Below are positions 39,566 through 51,334 of a DNA stretch of 64,000 nucleotides, one piece after another. The stretch lies in NCBI GenBank assembly GCA_943737045.1, contig CALSFV010000015.1, positions 866,501 to 930,500 on the forward strand, written 5' to 3'. The notes below the pieces were generated by a model. It was given only the letters and a program-made list of their open reading frames with translations. It had not been told where the DNA came from and did not search any database. Source of the DNA: Parapristionchus giblindavisi. Taxonomy: Eukaryota > Nematoda > Chromadorea > Rhabditida > Diplogasteridae. The translations under genes and the position numbers were made by a program. The stretch's first letter is position 1; every line of letters begins with the position of its first letter.

Positions 39566-42442
39566 TCTAGATCGCACCAGTCTCCCGTTCGGGTCGGAGT
39601 CCCCCCGCCACTCCTCCCTCCGTCACTGTTTATGTGATTCTCCTGACAACATTAGCATGCATAGGAGGATTACTGTTTGGATACGACACCGGAGTCACTT
39701 CTGGGTACAACATATTTGATAATAATAATAAATCAATAATAAAATAATAAAAATCATCTTTATACAATCACGGAAAATCCTTTATCTATAAGGCCGTATC
39801 AAAGTCTTTTACGGAATTCTTCCCTTATGGTTAAGGGAATTCGACCCTATACAAAAAAACCTATGTTGCATGATTCCCTTAACTATGAGGAAGAATTCGT
39901 TAAAGAGACACCGGAGATTTTTCTCTGTGTAATATCTGATATTGTTGGACTTATTAGTTATGTCATAGTTAGAGAGTTAGACAATATATCCCAGTATATC
40001 CTTTTACCCTTTTCCATTATCCCATTACCCTTTTCAATGATCTTTAAAACATTTCTCCACGTGGATGAAAGAGTGAGAAGATGATAGACAGATCATGTTG
40101 TAATTGATCATGATAGACAATCGATTGTTACTTTAAAAGGGAGAGAGGGAGAAGGAGAAGAAGAGAGAGAGAAAGGGAGAGAGAGGGGGAGAGGGAGAAG
40201 GAGAAGAAGAGAGAGAGAAAGGGAGAGAGAGGGGGAGAGGGAGAAGGAGAGAGGGAGAAGGAGAGAGGGAGAGGGAGAGAGAGAGATAGGGAGAGAGGGA
40301 GAGATAGAGAGGCAGAGAGGGAGAATGATCATTGGATGTTCACCGAATCATCATTACTATTTCATACTTTGATCGTTCTATGGATAATCAATCAATATAG
40401 GTCATACAATAATAATTAAAAACAAAACACGAGCTAATTTGTGATTCCGCTCTGACAATGCTCTCTCGCTTTTTTGTCTACGCGAGCGTTGCCAGAGCGG
40501 ACAGAAAAAATGACTCGGATGTGCTAAGATGTTTGCACATCAATGTTTCAACACAAAAGCTATGAAACTAAAAAATTCACACTACAAATGGTCTTTCTAG
40601 ACGCAAAATGATAACGAATAATGCATGTTCCTTTCAGTGTCATGTTGTTTCTTCCACAGAATGACGGCATGAAACCCCTATCGACAGTCTGGCAAGAGAT
40701 CATCGTCAGTATCACCCCTGGTGTTGCTGCCATCGGAGCCCTTGCTGCCGGTTTGATCTTTGATCTTTCCAATTTGAACTTTGATCTTTAACGCTTGATC
40801 TTTGATCTTTAAACATATACCCCATGCTAATTTTACTCTCCTCATTGGTAATACTCTCTCAATACAAAGATAATACAAAGATACAAATGCAAAGAAAAAT
40901 ACAATACAAGGTAATACAAAGAAAGCGAGAGAGTGTAGCCAGAGCGGAGAGTGTCGAATTAGGTTGGGGTGTGATTTTAAAGCTCGATCTTTGATCTTTA
41001 ATTTTTTCAATTCTATAATAGTTGATCATTCAATTATCAAATACCACTCTAAACAAACACATCATCCGCCATCTGTTATTGCAAAATATGTACAATGGAA
41101 TTAGTAGAAATAGTAGAAATATTTGTCATACGGGCGATCACTCACAAACAATGACCATTCGTATTTCATTCTCATAGTATATATCTGTTATTTATTTATT
41201 TATTCATTTATCATAGATACATCGTAAATATGTTTCAGAAAGTAAAAAACGTTATTAAATTAATAATATAATTAGATGCACAAGTATTGGTTTGCATGCA
41301 CTTTAAATGTAAATTAAAAAAATATATATGTGTTAGCTAATATTGTGCCGTTACGGTGTCCTACATTTCGCACACAGTCCAAAATGCGAAATGCCCAAAA
41401 AGCTAGAGGGGTAAATAGCATTTTTGTGGGCATAATGTAATATCCCGATGTTTCGGCCGCTACGTCGAATACCGTACTCTTTCAATGACTACGAACAACA
41501 CTTGGTCAACAATATAATCCGCAAAGCTCTTCCTTGTTTACTCTCTGCATCATAAACATAGTATACATATCCCTGCAAGAGTATTTACAAAGGTTGAAAA
41601 CAACAAAAGAGCATCATAATATCTCCCACTTCCTCATACAAAACTATTGACCCACTGATACAAAAAGGATCGTCTACAATATTATCGTACAAAATCTCTG
41701 TGTCATGAACGGTGTGAATATAAATGATTGGAAAATAAAGAATAATAACGAAAATGGCCAAATCGCTTTGATCCATTCAGATCCATTCACGTAGTTCATG
41801 ATACAATGATTTTTACATGTACGATTAGTACAGTCCGAGTATGAAATGCTTGATGGATGATAAGAATACTATTATTAATATTAATATTATTAATATTATT
41901 AATTTTATTAATAATATTCAGGCAAGACATCAGATGCAGTCGGTCGTCGTCCGATCATTCTGGCCGCTTCGTTGGTCTTTCTCATAGGAGCGCTAGTGTG
42001 TGCTGGAGCACCGGAGAGATATACTCTGTTGGTTGGCAGAGCTCTACTCGGAATTGCCATTGGTATCGTACTATAATATAATCTGAGATATATCATAATT
42101 AAATTTAAATATACTTTTTTAAAGTTGTGTTAGAGCTTAGTTTATTCTCTGCGTTGGAAATACTCTCTCGCGCCGACAAGAGCGCGAGAGAGTGTTGCCA
42201 GAGCGGAGAGTAAAATTAGCTCTGCGTGTGCCTTGAAGCAGACAATAACTGTACATATGACGGTTTATCCTTTATTGATCCTCATATGAAATTTTATTTT
42301 ATTTTGTGGATGAAAAAATAGAAGATAAACGAGTGATAATGTTAATCGTGTAGTTTAATACAATTTGTGAAACCTAATCGTTACATTAATACTGTTCAAT
42401 GATTTTTTAAAACTCTGTCAAAAAAATGAAAGATGCGAGAAA

Positions 42443-42491
<49 letters not shown>

Positions 42492-44658
42492 GATTACAGG
42501 TTTCGCGTCCATGATCATTCCCGTCTACATTGGCGAAGCTGCTCCCAGTTACATGAGAGGAACGCTCATCACTATCTATCAGGTAGATCATGAATCAATC
42601 AATAATCATCAAGTTAATCAATAAATCAATAGATCATGATTGCTTCTGGATTCATTGTCGCTAACATAGTCGCTGCGGGTTTCGCCCATATCGACCCTAC
42701 CAATATTGGATGGAGGTTAGTTATTTAAATATTTAAATTTAAAATTTATTTAATTTTAAAAATTAAATTTAAGGTTGATGTTCGGATTCGCTGCCATACC
42801 ATCGGCCATTCAATTGATTGGATTCCTATATCTCAAAGACACTCCGAGATATCTTTATAAGAGTGGACAGAAAGATCTTTGTGAACAAGTTCTCAATAAG
42901 GTTCGATCGATAGTTAATCAATAATATCTAATTATCGATTGATAGTCAATCAATAATATCTAATTATCGGTTGATTTCAGATCTATGGAGGCAACAAGGA
43001 ATGGGTACAGTATGATCTTCTTGAGATCAAAGAAGCTGCGGAAGAAGAACTCGCCGCACACAAGGCATTTGGTAGTTATCGATCAATAAATGGCTCCTGA
43101 TCAATCAATAATATCTCAGAGAACACTACCGTAATCTCGCGTATCTTCAAGACCCCTCATGTTCTTCGTGCACTCGCTATCGGTTGCGCCATGCAAATGT
43201 TCCAACAACTCATAGGAATCAATACGCTACTGTAGGATCATTGATTATCGATTGATTTTATTTCGAATGAACTTTGTTTAGCTACTACACCAGCAAGATC
43301 ATTCAGTCAGCCGGAGTCGAGGACGACATCGAGACTATCTGGATCTCGTGCGGAATCTCTGGTATACGGTAGATCATAAGCTAATCGATAATTCTTCGTT
43401 TGAAGCTGTCCAAGCTTTGGCTACACTGATTCCTATGAAGTTGATCGAGAAGTTGGGGCGTCGTCCAATTCTTCTTATCTCCATCTTCGGAGTTATTGTT
43501 ACTTTAGTACTCATGGGAGGAACTTTCCTACTTATCAATAAGGTAATCAATAAATACTAGAGACTTACCGTAATCTCTTATCGTGACAGGACTCAGCAGT
43601 TATCGATCATAGTCGCGACAACGATGGTATCAATGCCACAGTCGCTTCTTCCGAAAAGTACTTCAACATGTGCATTCAACAAAGGTACGGTAACTATCGA
43701 TTGACAATCAATCAATACCGTATACCTACAGTAACTGCGACTTCTGTGTGACAGCGCCTGAGTGTGGATTCTGTTTCCCAGGTGGAGATGAGAGCCAAGG
43801 ACAATGCTTACCGCTCAATGAAGATAGTACTGTAGCTCTGATCAATACCTCTCTAATCAATCGATAATTACAGACAACAAGATCAGTACGGTCGGATACT
43901 GTAGCGGTCAATCGCCCACGAATGTCACCTATGCTATCAAAACCACATGTGCAACAAAGTTCGTGTTTCGATCATTTCATTTTTCATCGATTTATTTTAA
44001 AAAATGTCCCTTTTAAGATATACCGCTCTTCCCATTATCGTGATGGTTCTCTACCTCGTCGCCTTCTCTTTCGGTATTTCTTTACACAGTTAACTAATCT
44101 AATTGTTGCTAACTAAATCTCTGTTAGAGTTAACCTGATTGGATTCGAATCAGAGGGATCTTAGGAATTGATCTTTGAACTTTCTTCAAATTGATCTTTG
44201 ATCTTTAGGAATGGGACCGATGCCGTGGGTGTTCAACGCGGAGATCTATCCATTGTGGGCTCGTTCTACTTGCGTATCGCTTGCAACCTTCACTAATTGG
44301 ACCTTCAATCTGCTCATTGCTCTTACTTTCCTCTCACTCGGAGAAGCAATTACCAAATACGGTATGTATACGGTAGTCAGTTGTAAGAGTACGGTAATCA
44401 ATTATTGATTGATTTCAGGAGCATTCTTCCTCTACGCCGGTTTCGCCGCAGTAGGCATGATCGTTTTCTACTTCTTCGTTCCAGAGACGAAGGGACTTCC
44501 CATCGAAGAGGTGAATCGATTGATATCAATGATTTCAGATAATCAATAATCTATTGATTTTTCAGATTGAGAATCTGTTCAAGACAAAGAAAGAGCGGCA
44601 ATCATCGCAATCTCCCCATCCTCCTTCATTTGAAATGGAACCACCAATGAAACTATGA
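39335..44658 (+). CDS. Major-facilitator sugar transporter, proton/myo-inositol (HMIT/SLC2A13)-like
   Basis: Twelve-helix MFS sugar porter, likely a plasma-membrane H+/myo-inositol symporter. The ATG at 39335 (MAGGAV) follows TTGTAGACAG, a plausible trans-splice site. Exons: 39335-39352; about 39571-39708 (TM1 [18 protein letters not shown]); about 40630-40746; about 41924-42064 ([14 protein letters not shown], the GRR loop, then [12 protein letters not shown]); about 42500-42582 ([15 protein letters not shown], the PVYxxE motif); about 42635-42717; about 42773-42900; 42981 to about 43068; 43118-43234; about 43282-43364; about 43408-43542 ([10 protein letters not shown]); about 43590-43685 and 43736-43830 (a large extracellular loop with [14 protein letters not shown], typical of HMIT); 44211-44360 ([20 protein letters not shown]); 44420 to about 44510; and the end near 44565 with PMKL before TGA at 44656-44658. 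PETKG is present after TM12. Nematodes have several HMIT paralogues, so I give no symbol. Confidence 0.92.
40423..40532. mobile_element. TTAA foldback MITE, AGGCACACC family
   Basis: ACACGAGCTAATTTGTG left, CCGCTCTGACAATGCTCTCT and inverted GCGTTGCCAGAGCGGACAG arms. HMIT-like gene intron. Confidence 0.65.
40808..40980. mobile_element. TTAA foldback MITE with expanded loop
   Basis: Ends TTTAAACATATACCCCATGC and GGTTGGGGTGTGATTTTAAA. The loop is expanded by an AATACAAAG-type tandem repeat, making this copy about 50 bp longer than the others. HMIT-like gene intron, flanked on both sides by GATCAAA-type heptamers. Confidence 0.7.
42117..42237. mobile_element. TTAA foldback MITE, AGGCACACC family
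   Basis: Arms ATACTCTCTCGCGC and GCGCGAGAGAGTGTTGCC around GACAAGA; right end CTGCGTGTGCCTTGAAG. HMIT-like gene intron. Confidence 0.7.
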
Positions 44659-45358
44659 TTTTGATATATTCAGTCAATCTTCAAAAATCTAGTCCATTCA
44701 ATCATCTCATACACTGATTCTAGTCACTTTCAATCGATATTGCCATCTAATCAATATCACAGTAATCAATAATCCAACCATGACATTTACTAGGAATCTT
44801 ATAAAACGTAGTCACAGTAGTAAGTAGGATTGATTCATAGAGATAGTATCCATTCCAAAGTTCAAAGATCAACTCGATAGTCTTGAAATTGTGTTGTAAA
44901 TATGTAATTATTGGCCACTTACAATGGAGACATTCCATCTTCACATTACTTGTACATAATGTGTGGAGATCGAATCTCAGTAGAAACTCACTTTTCTACT
45001 CGGATTCATTCATTCTTTAAAGGCAGACCCGAGCAAATTTTACTCTCCGCTCTGGCAACGTTCTCTCGTTAGTAAAGTAAGCGAGATAGCATTGCCAGAG
45101 CGGAGAGTTACAAATTAGCTCAGGGCGTGCCGTTATTATCTTCATATTGAATAAATTGTAATTAATAAAACATGACCGTTCATTATCACTAGATCACATA
45201 ATTAAAGGATGATTATCTCAAAATGATAAAATTGAGAAAAAAGATAAGACAAACTTTAGATGTGACACATAAATTATTTAAATTAAAGTACATATAGATC
45301 AACGAAGAATAATCAATCAATAAACCAATAATCAATAATCAATCAATAAATCAATAAT
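44659..45358. other. Convergent 3' intergenic interval
   Basis: Between the HMIT-like gene (plus) and cyclin H (minus), which converge. It holds a TTAA-family MITE at 45014-45133. ATTGAATAAATTGTAATTAATAAA near 45150 could serve plus-strand polyadenylation. Nothing else recognised. Confidence 0.5.
45014..45133. mobile_element. TTAA foldback MITE, AGGCACACC family
   Basis: TTTAAAGGCAGACCCGAGC left, AGCTCAGGGCGTGCCGTTA right; arms CTCCGCTCTGGCAACGTTCT and GCATTGCCAGAGCGGAGAG. Intergenic. Confidence 0.8.
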
Positions 45359-48300
45359 TTAATCATCATCTGAATCCATAGTATCGTCTCGTGAGGGTAC
45401 TGAATTCGGATCTGCCATCTTTCTCTGTTCCAGAACCGCTTGAAGTGTTCCCCAGATTTGAGATCGATCCTGGAAACAAACAAACAAATAAACTGTTCCG
45501 GTCCTGCCTCCAATTCCGACTTCCGTCGTTTAGCACCGATACCTGTAACATCTTCTGCTCAGCATTATCAGGCACACTTGCTGCGCCAGCTCGAACGCTC
45601 TCGACGATGACATCCAATCTAAGAAAGATCAAAGATCAAATATCATTGAGGGGGGGTTACTGTAATCTATAAAGGCATTGTAATGAATTCAATCCTCTAA
45701 TAAAAAGCGAAATACAAGAGTACAAAATACCCAAAGGATTGTACTATTACAAAGGATTACTATTATAATCAGTAGACAAGAAAAACATGTGTGGGAGGGG
45801 GGGGGAATATCCCATAAGACCCTCTATTAAGTTGGTGCATCTATTTCTGGATTTTTGGTAACTTTTTCGATTCCAGAGTTCCCGGAAAAGCGCAGCGATG
45901 GTATCTTGCCAACACCTGGGCTGTATATGATCTCAAGTTACCAAGACTCATGGGAGTGGAACGAAAAAAGAAAACGGGGAAGTCCGTCAGGACAGTAACT
46001 CTGATCTCCCATTACTATCATTTAATATTGTCATTTAAGTAATGATTAGCCACAGGGCATCTAATGGTTGAGATCGGAGTAGTTGGTCCAAAGAGTGACG
46101 GTCAAACACGAAACCAATAGGTGATATCGATAAGAATATCTCTGACCTGGCAAGAAGCTTCTCAGCGTCCGCTAAACTTGCTGATCGACCTTCACCTATA
46201 AAAGGATCAAAGATCAAAGATCAAACTATAGACAACGACTTCGAACCTTCATTATTTGCTCCCAATAGCGTGTGAATGAAATCTTGAAGAACCTCCGGCG
46301 ATTTTGCTGAAGAAGAAAGCAGTGCATTAAAGGCACGCCGAAAGCTAATTGGAAATTCTCCATTCTGGCAATGCTCTCTCGCTTTCTTTGTCTACGAGAG
46401 AGCGTTGCCAGAGTTGAGAGTAAAAACTAGCTCGGGTGTGTCTTTAAAGGTTGAGATATCTTTGCAAACGGTATGTAAATGGTATTTCGCACACTATTTT
46501 GTTGCGTGCTCTTAACGAAAATATATACCATTATGGTCGAGTGAATACTTGATGGCAGCTAGAGCAATCTGTGATGGTGCATACTTCAACATATCATCAC
46601 CGAGAAGGGCATCCTACAATCAATCAATCAATCAATCGATAATCAACAAATACTACACAGTGTTTCGAGAGCGCTCATGGTGTAACAGAGAAAAAGGTAG
46701 AGCGAAAAGAGAGAGAGCACGCAAAAGTGAGAGACACAGACGACGAGAGTACATCACGGTGCAGACATACCGTATTTTTTTGGCATTTTGCCAAAATTTC
46801 GATGCGCGCTCTCACTGTATTATGGAAACGCTGTGTACTACCGTACCCTCAGGAATTGATTGGCAGCCGGTCGGAGTGTTTCAAGATCAAAGTTGAGTAG
46901 CAGAAGTGTTCGCTTCATCTCCATTAGATGTCCCTGTATAATCATTAGTAAACCTCGTCACCTTCGTGGTGTACACCATGATCATTAATAAACGTCGTCA
47001 TCCTCGTGGTGTACACCACGCCACTTGCACTCACCTCGAATGGTCTGAATGGACAATGTATGGTGAGATGATACTTGAGCACACGCATAATCTCCGGTTC
47101 AAGCGCCAAAATACGAGAGGTATTCTGTTCGGGAGTGCCGGATCTGTACGGATGTATTCAATCGATATTTCAAAGAGATCAATCGATAATCAATCGATGG
47201 CTCACTTGAGATTTGCCACAAATTCATTGATGGGCACGTAGAATTCATCAATCTTTGCTGCGAGATAGAAACAAGCAGTCATCACAACCTGAGAGATCAC
47301 AATCAGATAAATAATTCCTCATCTTTAAGATTAAAGGCACCCCGCGAGCAAATTTTACTTTCTCAGACAACGCTCGATTGTAGACAAAGCAAGCGAGAGA
47401 GTTTTAACAGCGCGGAGACTTTCAAATTAGCTCGGGGAGTGCCTTTAATACATAATTCAAATCATAGAAGAACCAGAAATCAATCGATATTCTTTACCTT
47501 AGGACTGTATTCCATGGCTGATCGTATCAAGAAGAATCGTTTGAAGTAGGCATAGGCCATCCATCGGATAGATGGCCACAGTGGTGGACGAAATGAATCA
47601 CCGAACCTATAAATATGCATTGGAAAAATCAGCAAAAGATTACTGGAGGTATGGGGAATCGAACCCCAGACTTCTCGCATGCAAAGCGAGCGCTCTACCC
47701 CTGAGCTATACCCCCGAACGAGATGGAGGGTGAAGAGAGGCAGCCTAGTATTTGCGCGCGCGCTCACTCTCTACACAGACCAGGGAGAGGAAGATGGCTA
47801 CAACGATGCAAACTGCCTTAACCAGTTGTAGTACTAGTACACTTACGCGATTCCTCGTTCCGATACCATTCGAATTATCGATTGTTCTTCTTCAGTTGTA
47901 AGGAATCCTTCCTCCTCTTCTGGTTTGACAAATCCAGCGAAACGACTTCGATACTGCAAAATTATTCTTTAAAGGTGGAGACCCGCGAATGATCATGCAA
48001 ATTTCCTACATCTCGCTTATGCAAGGGTGTAGTGATATGCAAGAAGATAGGGAGACTACTTATCGTTCCTTTAGCGTAGTGGTATAACTTCTGACTAGAA
48101 AGCGCATCGTCGCGGGTTCGAATCCTATTGCCGAACTTTCCTATTTTCAAAAAGCGCGCCTTTCCCTGCACGGGGCCTGATGGTTCATTCATGTTTCTAG
48201 CGATCAATAAGCTGAATCATCATAAAATAAATAGTGTACGGTATGTAGAATAACTTTTGTTATGATTCTGCCTGCTCAGTTTGTTCACGAAAATATTCGC

Positions 48301-48598
48301 GGGAGTCCACCTTTAAACGAAAAATTCATTCAATTTCGAAAATTCACTCATTTCCATAAGAAACTCGGATATTTATAGATACTTCATTTGATGTGTGAGA
48401 TTTTGCTCTAATTAACTTTAAAAGGACCCTGACATATGATCTTGAGTAGTTTTTATGGTTGAAGTCGCGAATATAATAATAAAAATAATTAAATAACATT
48501 CTAAACAAAACCTCAGCATTGGCCGCATCCCTTTTCTCTTTCAACTGTTCATCTGATGTGAACGTCCATTCCCTCTTCTGCGTACTCGTCGAGTACAT
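45359..48598 (-). CDS. cyh-1: Cyclin H (CDK-activating kinase / TFIIH subunit)
   Basis: Regulatory partner of CDK7 in the CDK-activating kinase and TFIIH, acting in the nucleus in transcription and the cell cycle. The ATG at 48596-48598 gives MYSTSTQKREWTFTSDEQL, matching the usual cyclin H start, and lies four bases after TTTATAG (trans-splice-like). Exons in order: about 48518-48598; about 47870-47950 (GFLTTEEEQSIIRM); about 47493-47607 (PSIRWMAYAYFKRFFL and SAMEYSPK, cyclin box 1); about 47209-47290 (TACFYLAAKIDEFYVP); about 47020-47145 (RILALEPEIMRVLKYHLTIH); 46850-46925; about 46542-46613 (LLGDDMLKYAPSQIALAAIK, cyclin box 2); about 46245-46310; about 46143-46196; about 45537-45620; and about 45359-45472, ending TMDSDDD before TAA. 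Introns carry a tRNA-Ala, a tRNA-like TTAA element and three MITEs. It is the last of three head-to-tail minus-strand genes. Confidence 0.93.
46327..46447. mobile_element. TTAA foldback MITE, AGGCACACC family (clear example)
   Basis: TTAA at 46327-46330 and 46444-46447 bracket an element beginning AGGCACGCCGAAAGCTAATT and ending AGCTCGGGTGTGTCT. The arms CATTCTGGCAATGCTCTCTC and GAGAGAGCGTTGCCAGA fold around CTTTCTTTGTCTAC. It has no coding capacity, so mobility would be in trans. Intron of cyclin H. Confidence 0.88.
46656..46835. mobile_element. MITE with CACAGCGTTTC ends and 5-bp target duplication (copy 2)
   Basis: CACAGTGTTTC start and GAAACGCTGTG end, flanked by TACTA on both sides. The interior matches the copy at 2145-2325 at most positions. 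Intron of cyclin H. Confidence 0.8.
47328..47452. mobile_element. TTAA foldback MITE, AGGCACACC family
   Basis: TTAA, then AGGCACCCCGCGAGC at the left; GCTCGGGGAGTGCCT, then TTAA at the right. Intron of cyclin H. Confidence 0.85.
47644..47715 (-). tRNA. tRNA-Ala (TGC)
   Basis: Reverse complement folds cleanly. The acceptor GGGGGTA pairs with TACCTCC, followed by A. The D arm is GCTC/GAGC, the anticodon stem CTCGC/GCGAG holds TTTGCAT, and the T arm TGGGG/CCCCA holds TTCGATT. It is nested in a cyclin H intron on the same strand. It is followed by GTAATCTTTTGCTGATTTTT, the same tail as the tRNA-Trp at 11284. Confidence 0.95.
47969..48316. mobile_element. TTAA element with 17-bp inverted ends carrying a tRNA-like block
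   Basis: TTAA at 47969-47972 and 48313-48316 flank inverted ends AGGTGGAGACCCGCGAA and TTCGCGGGAGTCCACCT. The interior has a TATGCAAGGG segment near 48018 (also near 20150) and a tRNA-like block at 48062-48134. No protein coding seen. It is intronic in cyclin H. Confidence 0.82.
48062..48134 (+). pseudogene. tRNA-like block inside the TTAA element
   Basis: An A-box-like TTAGCGTAGTGGTATAAC and a B-box-like CGGGTTCGAATCC are present with normal spacing. The anticodon arm does not pair and the acceptor strands match poorly. It may serve as a Pol III promoter for the element or be a decayed tRNA. Confidence 0.6.
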
Positions 48599-48974
48599 TT
48601 CCTATAAATACCGTATTCTTCCCCTAAATACCGTAATCTATCATCTACCGTATATCGATAACCAGGTAAAATAAGCGATGTCTGCAACGCTTGTTTGCTG
48701 TGGAAATTATTCTTCAAAAATGAATCATTTATCGTAGTAAATACGACTATATTCAGACTAGAAACGAGTGTAGCAATTTGACAAAGTGCAAAAAGTGTAT
48801 GGCAAACTGTACGGCAACCGGGTAGGAATGTTCGAGATGGGATTATGTTGAAAGTTCAGACGGTTTACATTGAAGAATCGGGAGTCGATCAATGGAATGA
48901 CAGGGTAGGAAAGCGGTATTAATGAGACAATTCGAATCAATCGATAAATCAATAAATCAATGAATCAATCAATA

Positions 48975-51334
48975 TTATGTGTACACTTTGGCCGTATATG
49001 TAGGCGGTCGATCGGTTATCATCCAATCTTGCATGAGATACTGTAGGAACGTCGGATCAGGATCAGTCGATCGATATGTGTGCTCGTCCACAATCTAAAT
49101 ATCATAAAAACATAAATAACATAATAATAATTATTATTCTATCAGTGTATTATTAATAATGGCAATAACTAAACAAATACTCCACTACTATTACAATTAC
49201 AGCTCAGTTCAACACTCTTTATCAAGAGCAAGTATGACGAGACACAACTAGATTTACAATTAGACTAGGATGAAAGGGGATCTACTTTCTATAGTAATAC
49301 TTCTGTAATTTCCGCATAAATAATTTCTGTGAAAGCGATTCATAAAAGAATACCGAAATGATTGCAACTATTAAAATTAAATATAATTTAAATACAACAA
49401 TTCCAAGTACCTTTCCAGTCGTAAACATAAGCGCACCGGGTCTCGCCTCATTGAGAATAAATATGAACAAATCGGCCTAAAATAATTTTAAATCAATCAA
49501 TAATCGGTCAATATTTTCTCGAACCTGTTCGGGGGACATGCACGGGACGCCTGGTCGGATCATATCCACGGGTGCCATGTGCAGACGGGCGCAGCCTCTG
49601 AAATACAATCGAATCAATCGATAATATCCGGACTACTGTAATCAATCAATAATACCTTTGCAGGATATGATTCCGCATGTGATCCGAGTGTACCGTAACA
49701 CAGTCGCACAGTGCACATCGTAATCGTCCGATCGGATAGTGACACACTGCGTGGATTCGAGATTCCTGTTAGAAATCGATGGATTCTTAATCAGTTAAAA
49801 TGAAGATCACACACAAAGATTGCCGTAACTATCAACAACGAAGCAAGTTGCGCGGAAAATGCTTTAAAATTGTCCCATTGTAGTCCATTACGAAAAGCGT
49901 TTCAAAGCATTTTACAGACAACTTGCTTCGTTGTTGCAGCAAACTTCTGCGAGAATCCAAGTGTAGCTTGAAGGATTGTGCCGCTTTAGCAGAGCACAAT
50001 AAGTTGTATATTAAACTATAAACTGCAAGATGACAACTTACAACTTTAGTCATAGTACATCTACAATAGCTGCATTGAACGAGATGTCCCTGATCATTAG
50101 AATGATTGTAATGAGTGAACATTTTGAAGAGATGAAACTGCAATGAAATATCATCAGTGATTTCATGATGAATGATGAATCTTTCATGATGATTTCATGA
50201 ATGGCAAGAGCGCAGGCAAGATGGCAAAATCGAATTGTCAAACAGTCTTATTGGAAAAGCAAAAGTTTTCGTTGGCAATTGGACTATTCAAGTCGCGTTT
50301 CATATAATTAAATAAGTAAATAATTTTTTAAAGTAGAAGATGGAATGGATTTAATATAAAAATGACCAACCCTTTCAATTTCCGAACAAATCAGCGGCAA
50401 TTGATCGAGAGATAGCGCACGAAGACCATCTGATGGGACTGTTCTCTGCAATACAACGGATGATTGGATATCAAAAGATCAAAGATCAATCACTGACAGC
50501 AACATCAGTAGCGTATTCGTCCTCATCTTCGATCTCTCTAACATATCCATGTCCATCATCCAATAATTCATTGACTAAAGTGAAGTTCTGCATTGTATCC
50601 CTTAAATTAATAATAATAATAATAATAATTATTATTATTATTATTAATATAAACGTACAATTGTATAAGTTCTTGTAGTTGAGGTCCTTCTTCATTTCGT
50701 AGAACACTCGGAGGAAGAACACGGGAACAATCTGCAATGTAGAAACTCATCGGGACAGGTCGAGTAAAAATCGATAAAATGAGAATTGCAATACCGTACC
50801 CTTCAGAGGTTTTCCAACGAATCCGTTTGTGGTCGATTGTTCCTCCTTTTTCCGGTTCCTTGTACGAGTTATCTTGCTCTCTGAGCCACTATGCTGATTT
50901 CTGAAAAAGGAAATATCAATACGAATCGATCAATCAATATACTGAATTACCGTACCTTCTCGTTCTCGTTGCAGGACCAGCCTTTATTTGCGCAACTTGC
51001 ATCTCTAATGTCTGCAGATCATCATCTTCATCTTCCCCCGACGCGCCCGAACTCTTTCTGGCAATCTGCAAAATCAATATTATAATACCGTAATCCACAA
51101 TCGTTTTGGGACCTTGAGTTTAGGTTCGAACTCCGATAGCATCTGGTTGATCTCGTCAAAGTCCACTGAAGATTGCGAAGAGGAACAGGACGATTCACCG
51201 TCTGTAAATCGATAATTGGGCATATTAAAAGAAATAAAAGGAATAAATAAATATAAATATAAAATAAATAAAATAAACAAATAAATAAACACAAATAAAT
51301 AAAGCTTACTAGTTCCTCCCCGATGGTTGTTCAT
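48975..51334 (-). CDS. C2HC zinc-finger protein sharing a module with the neighbouring ZNF800-like gene
   Basis: Small nuclear-type protein of unknown function. The ATG at 51334 gives MNNHRGGT; an acidic, Ser-rich exon (about 51112-51205, SSVDFDEINQMLSEFEPKLK) follows. Next come about 50986-51066 (SGASGEDEDDDLQTLEMQVA), about 50795-50963, a helical segment near 50690-50735 (FYEMKKDL), about 50486-50600 (acidic) and about 50390-50450. The exon 49660-49770 holds the finger CALCDCVTVHSDHMRNHILQ, then RGC (C-x2-C-x12-H-x5-C). The next (about 49525-49601) reads RPGVPCMSPEQ, then ADLFIFILNEARPG and FTTG (about 49411-49477). The last exon (48975 to about 49095) has TDPDPTFLQYLMQDW and ends TAKVYT before TAA. 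The finger-plus-GVPCM-EQAD arrangement is repeated in the ZNF800-like gene just upstream, which suggests tandem origin. DNA or RNA binding is inferred only. Confidence 0.75.
49836..49940. repeat. Foldback hairpin of about 105 bp, intronic
   Basis: ACAACGAAGCAAGTTG at the left pairs with CAACTTGCTTCGTTGT at the right. The inner GAAAATGCTTTAAAA matches inversely with CAAAGCATTTTACAG, leaving a small loop. It lies in an intron of the C2HC gene. It may be a MITE or a hairpin RNA; no second copy seen. Confidence 0.6.

Noticed and set aside
48062..48134. Functional tRNA with a CTA (amber) anticodon
   Set aside because: ACTAGAA could be read as an anticodon loop, but the flanking stem does not pair and the acceptor is poor, so it is called tRNA-like only.
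49836..49940. MicroRNA precursor in the C2HC gene intron
   Set aside because: The hairpin is convincing, but terminal symmetry fits a MITE-type foldback equally well and I see no known miRNA seed.
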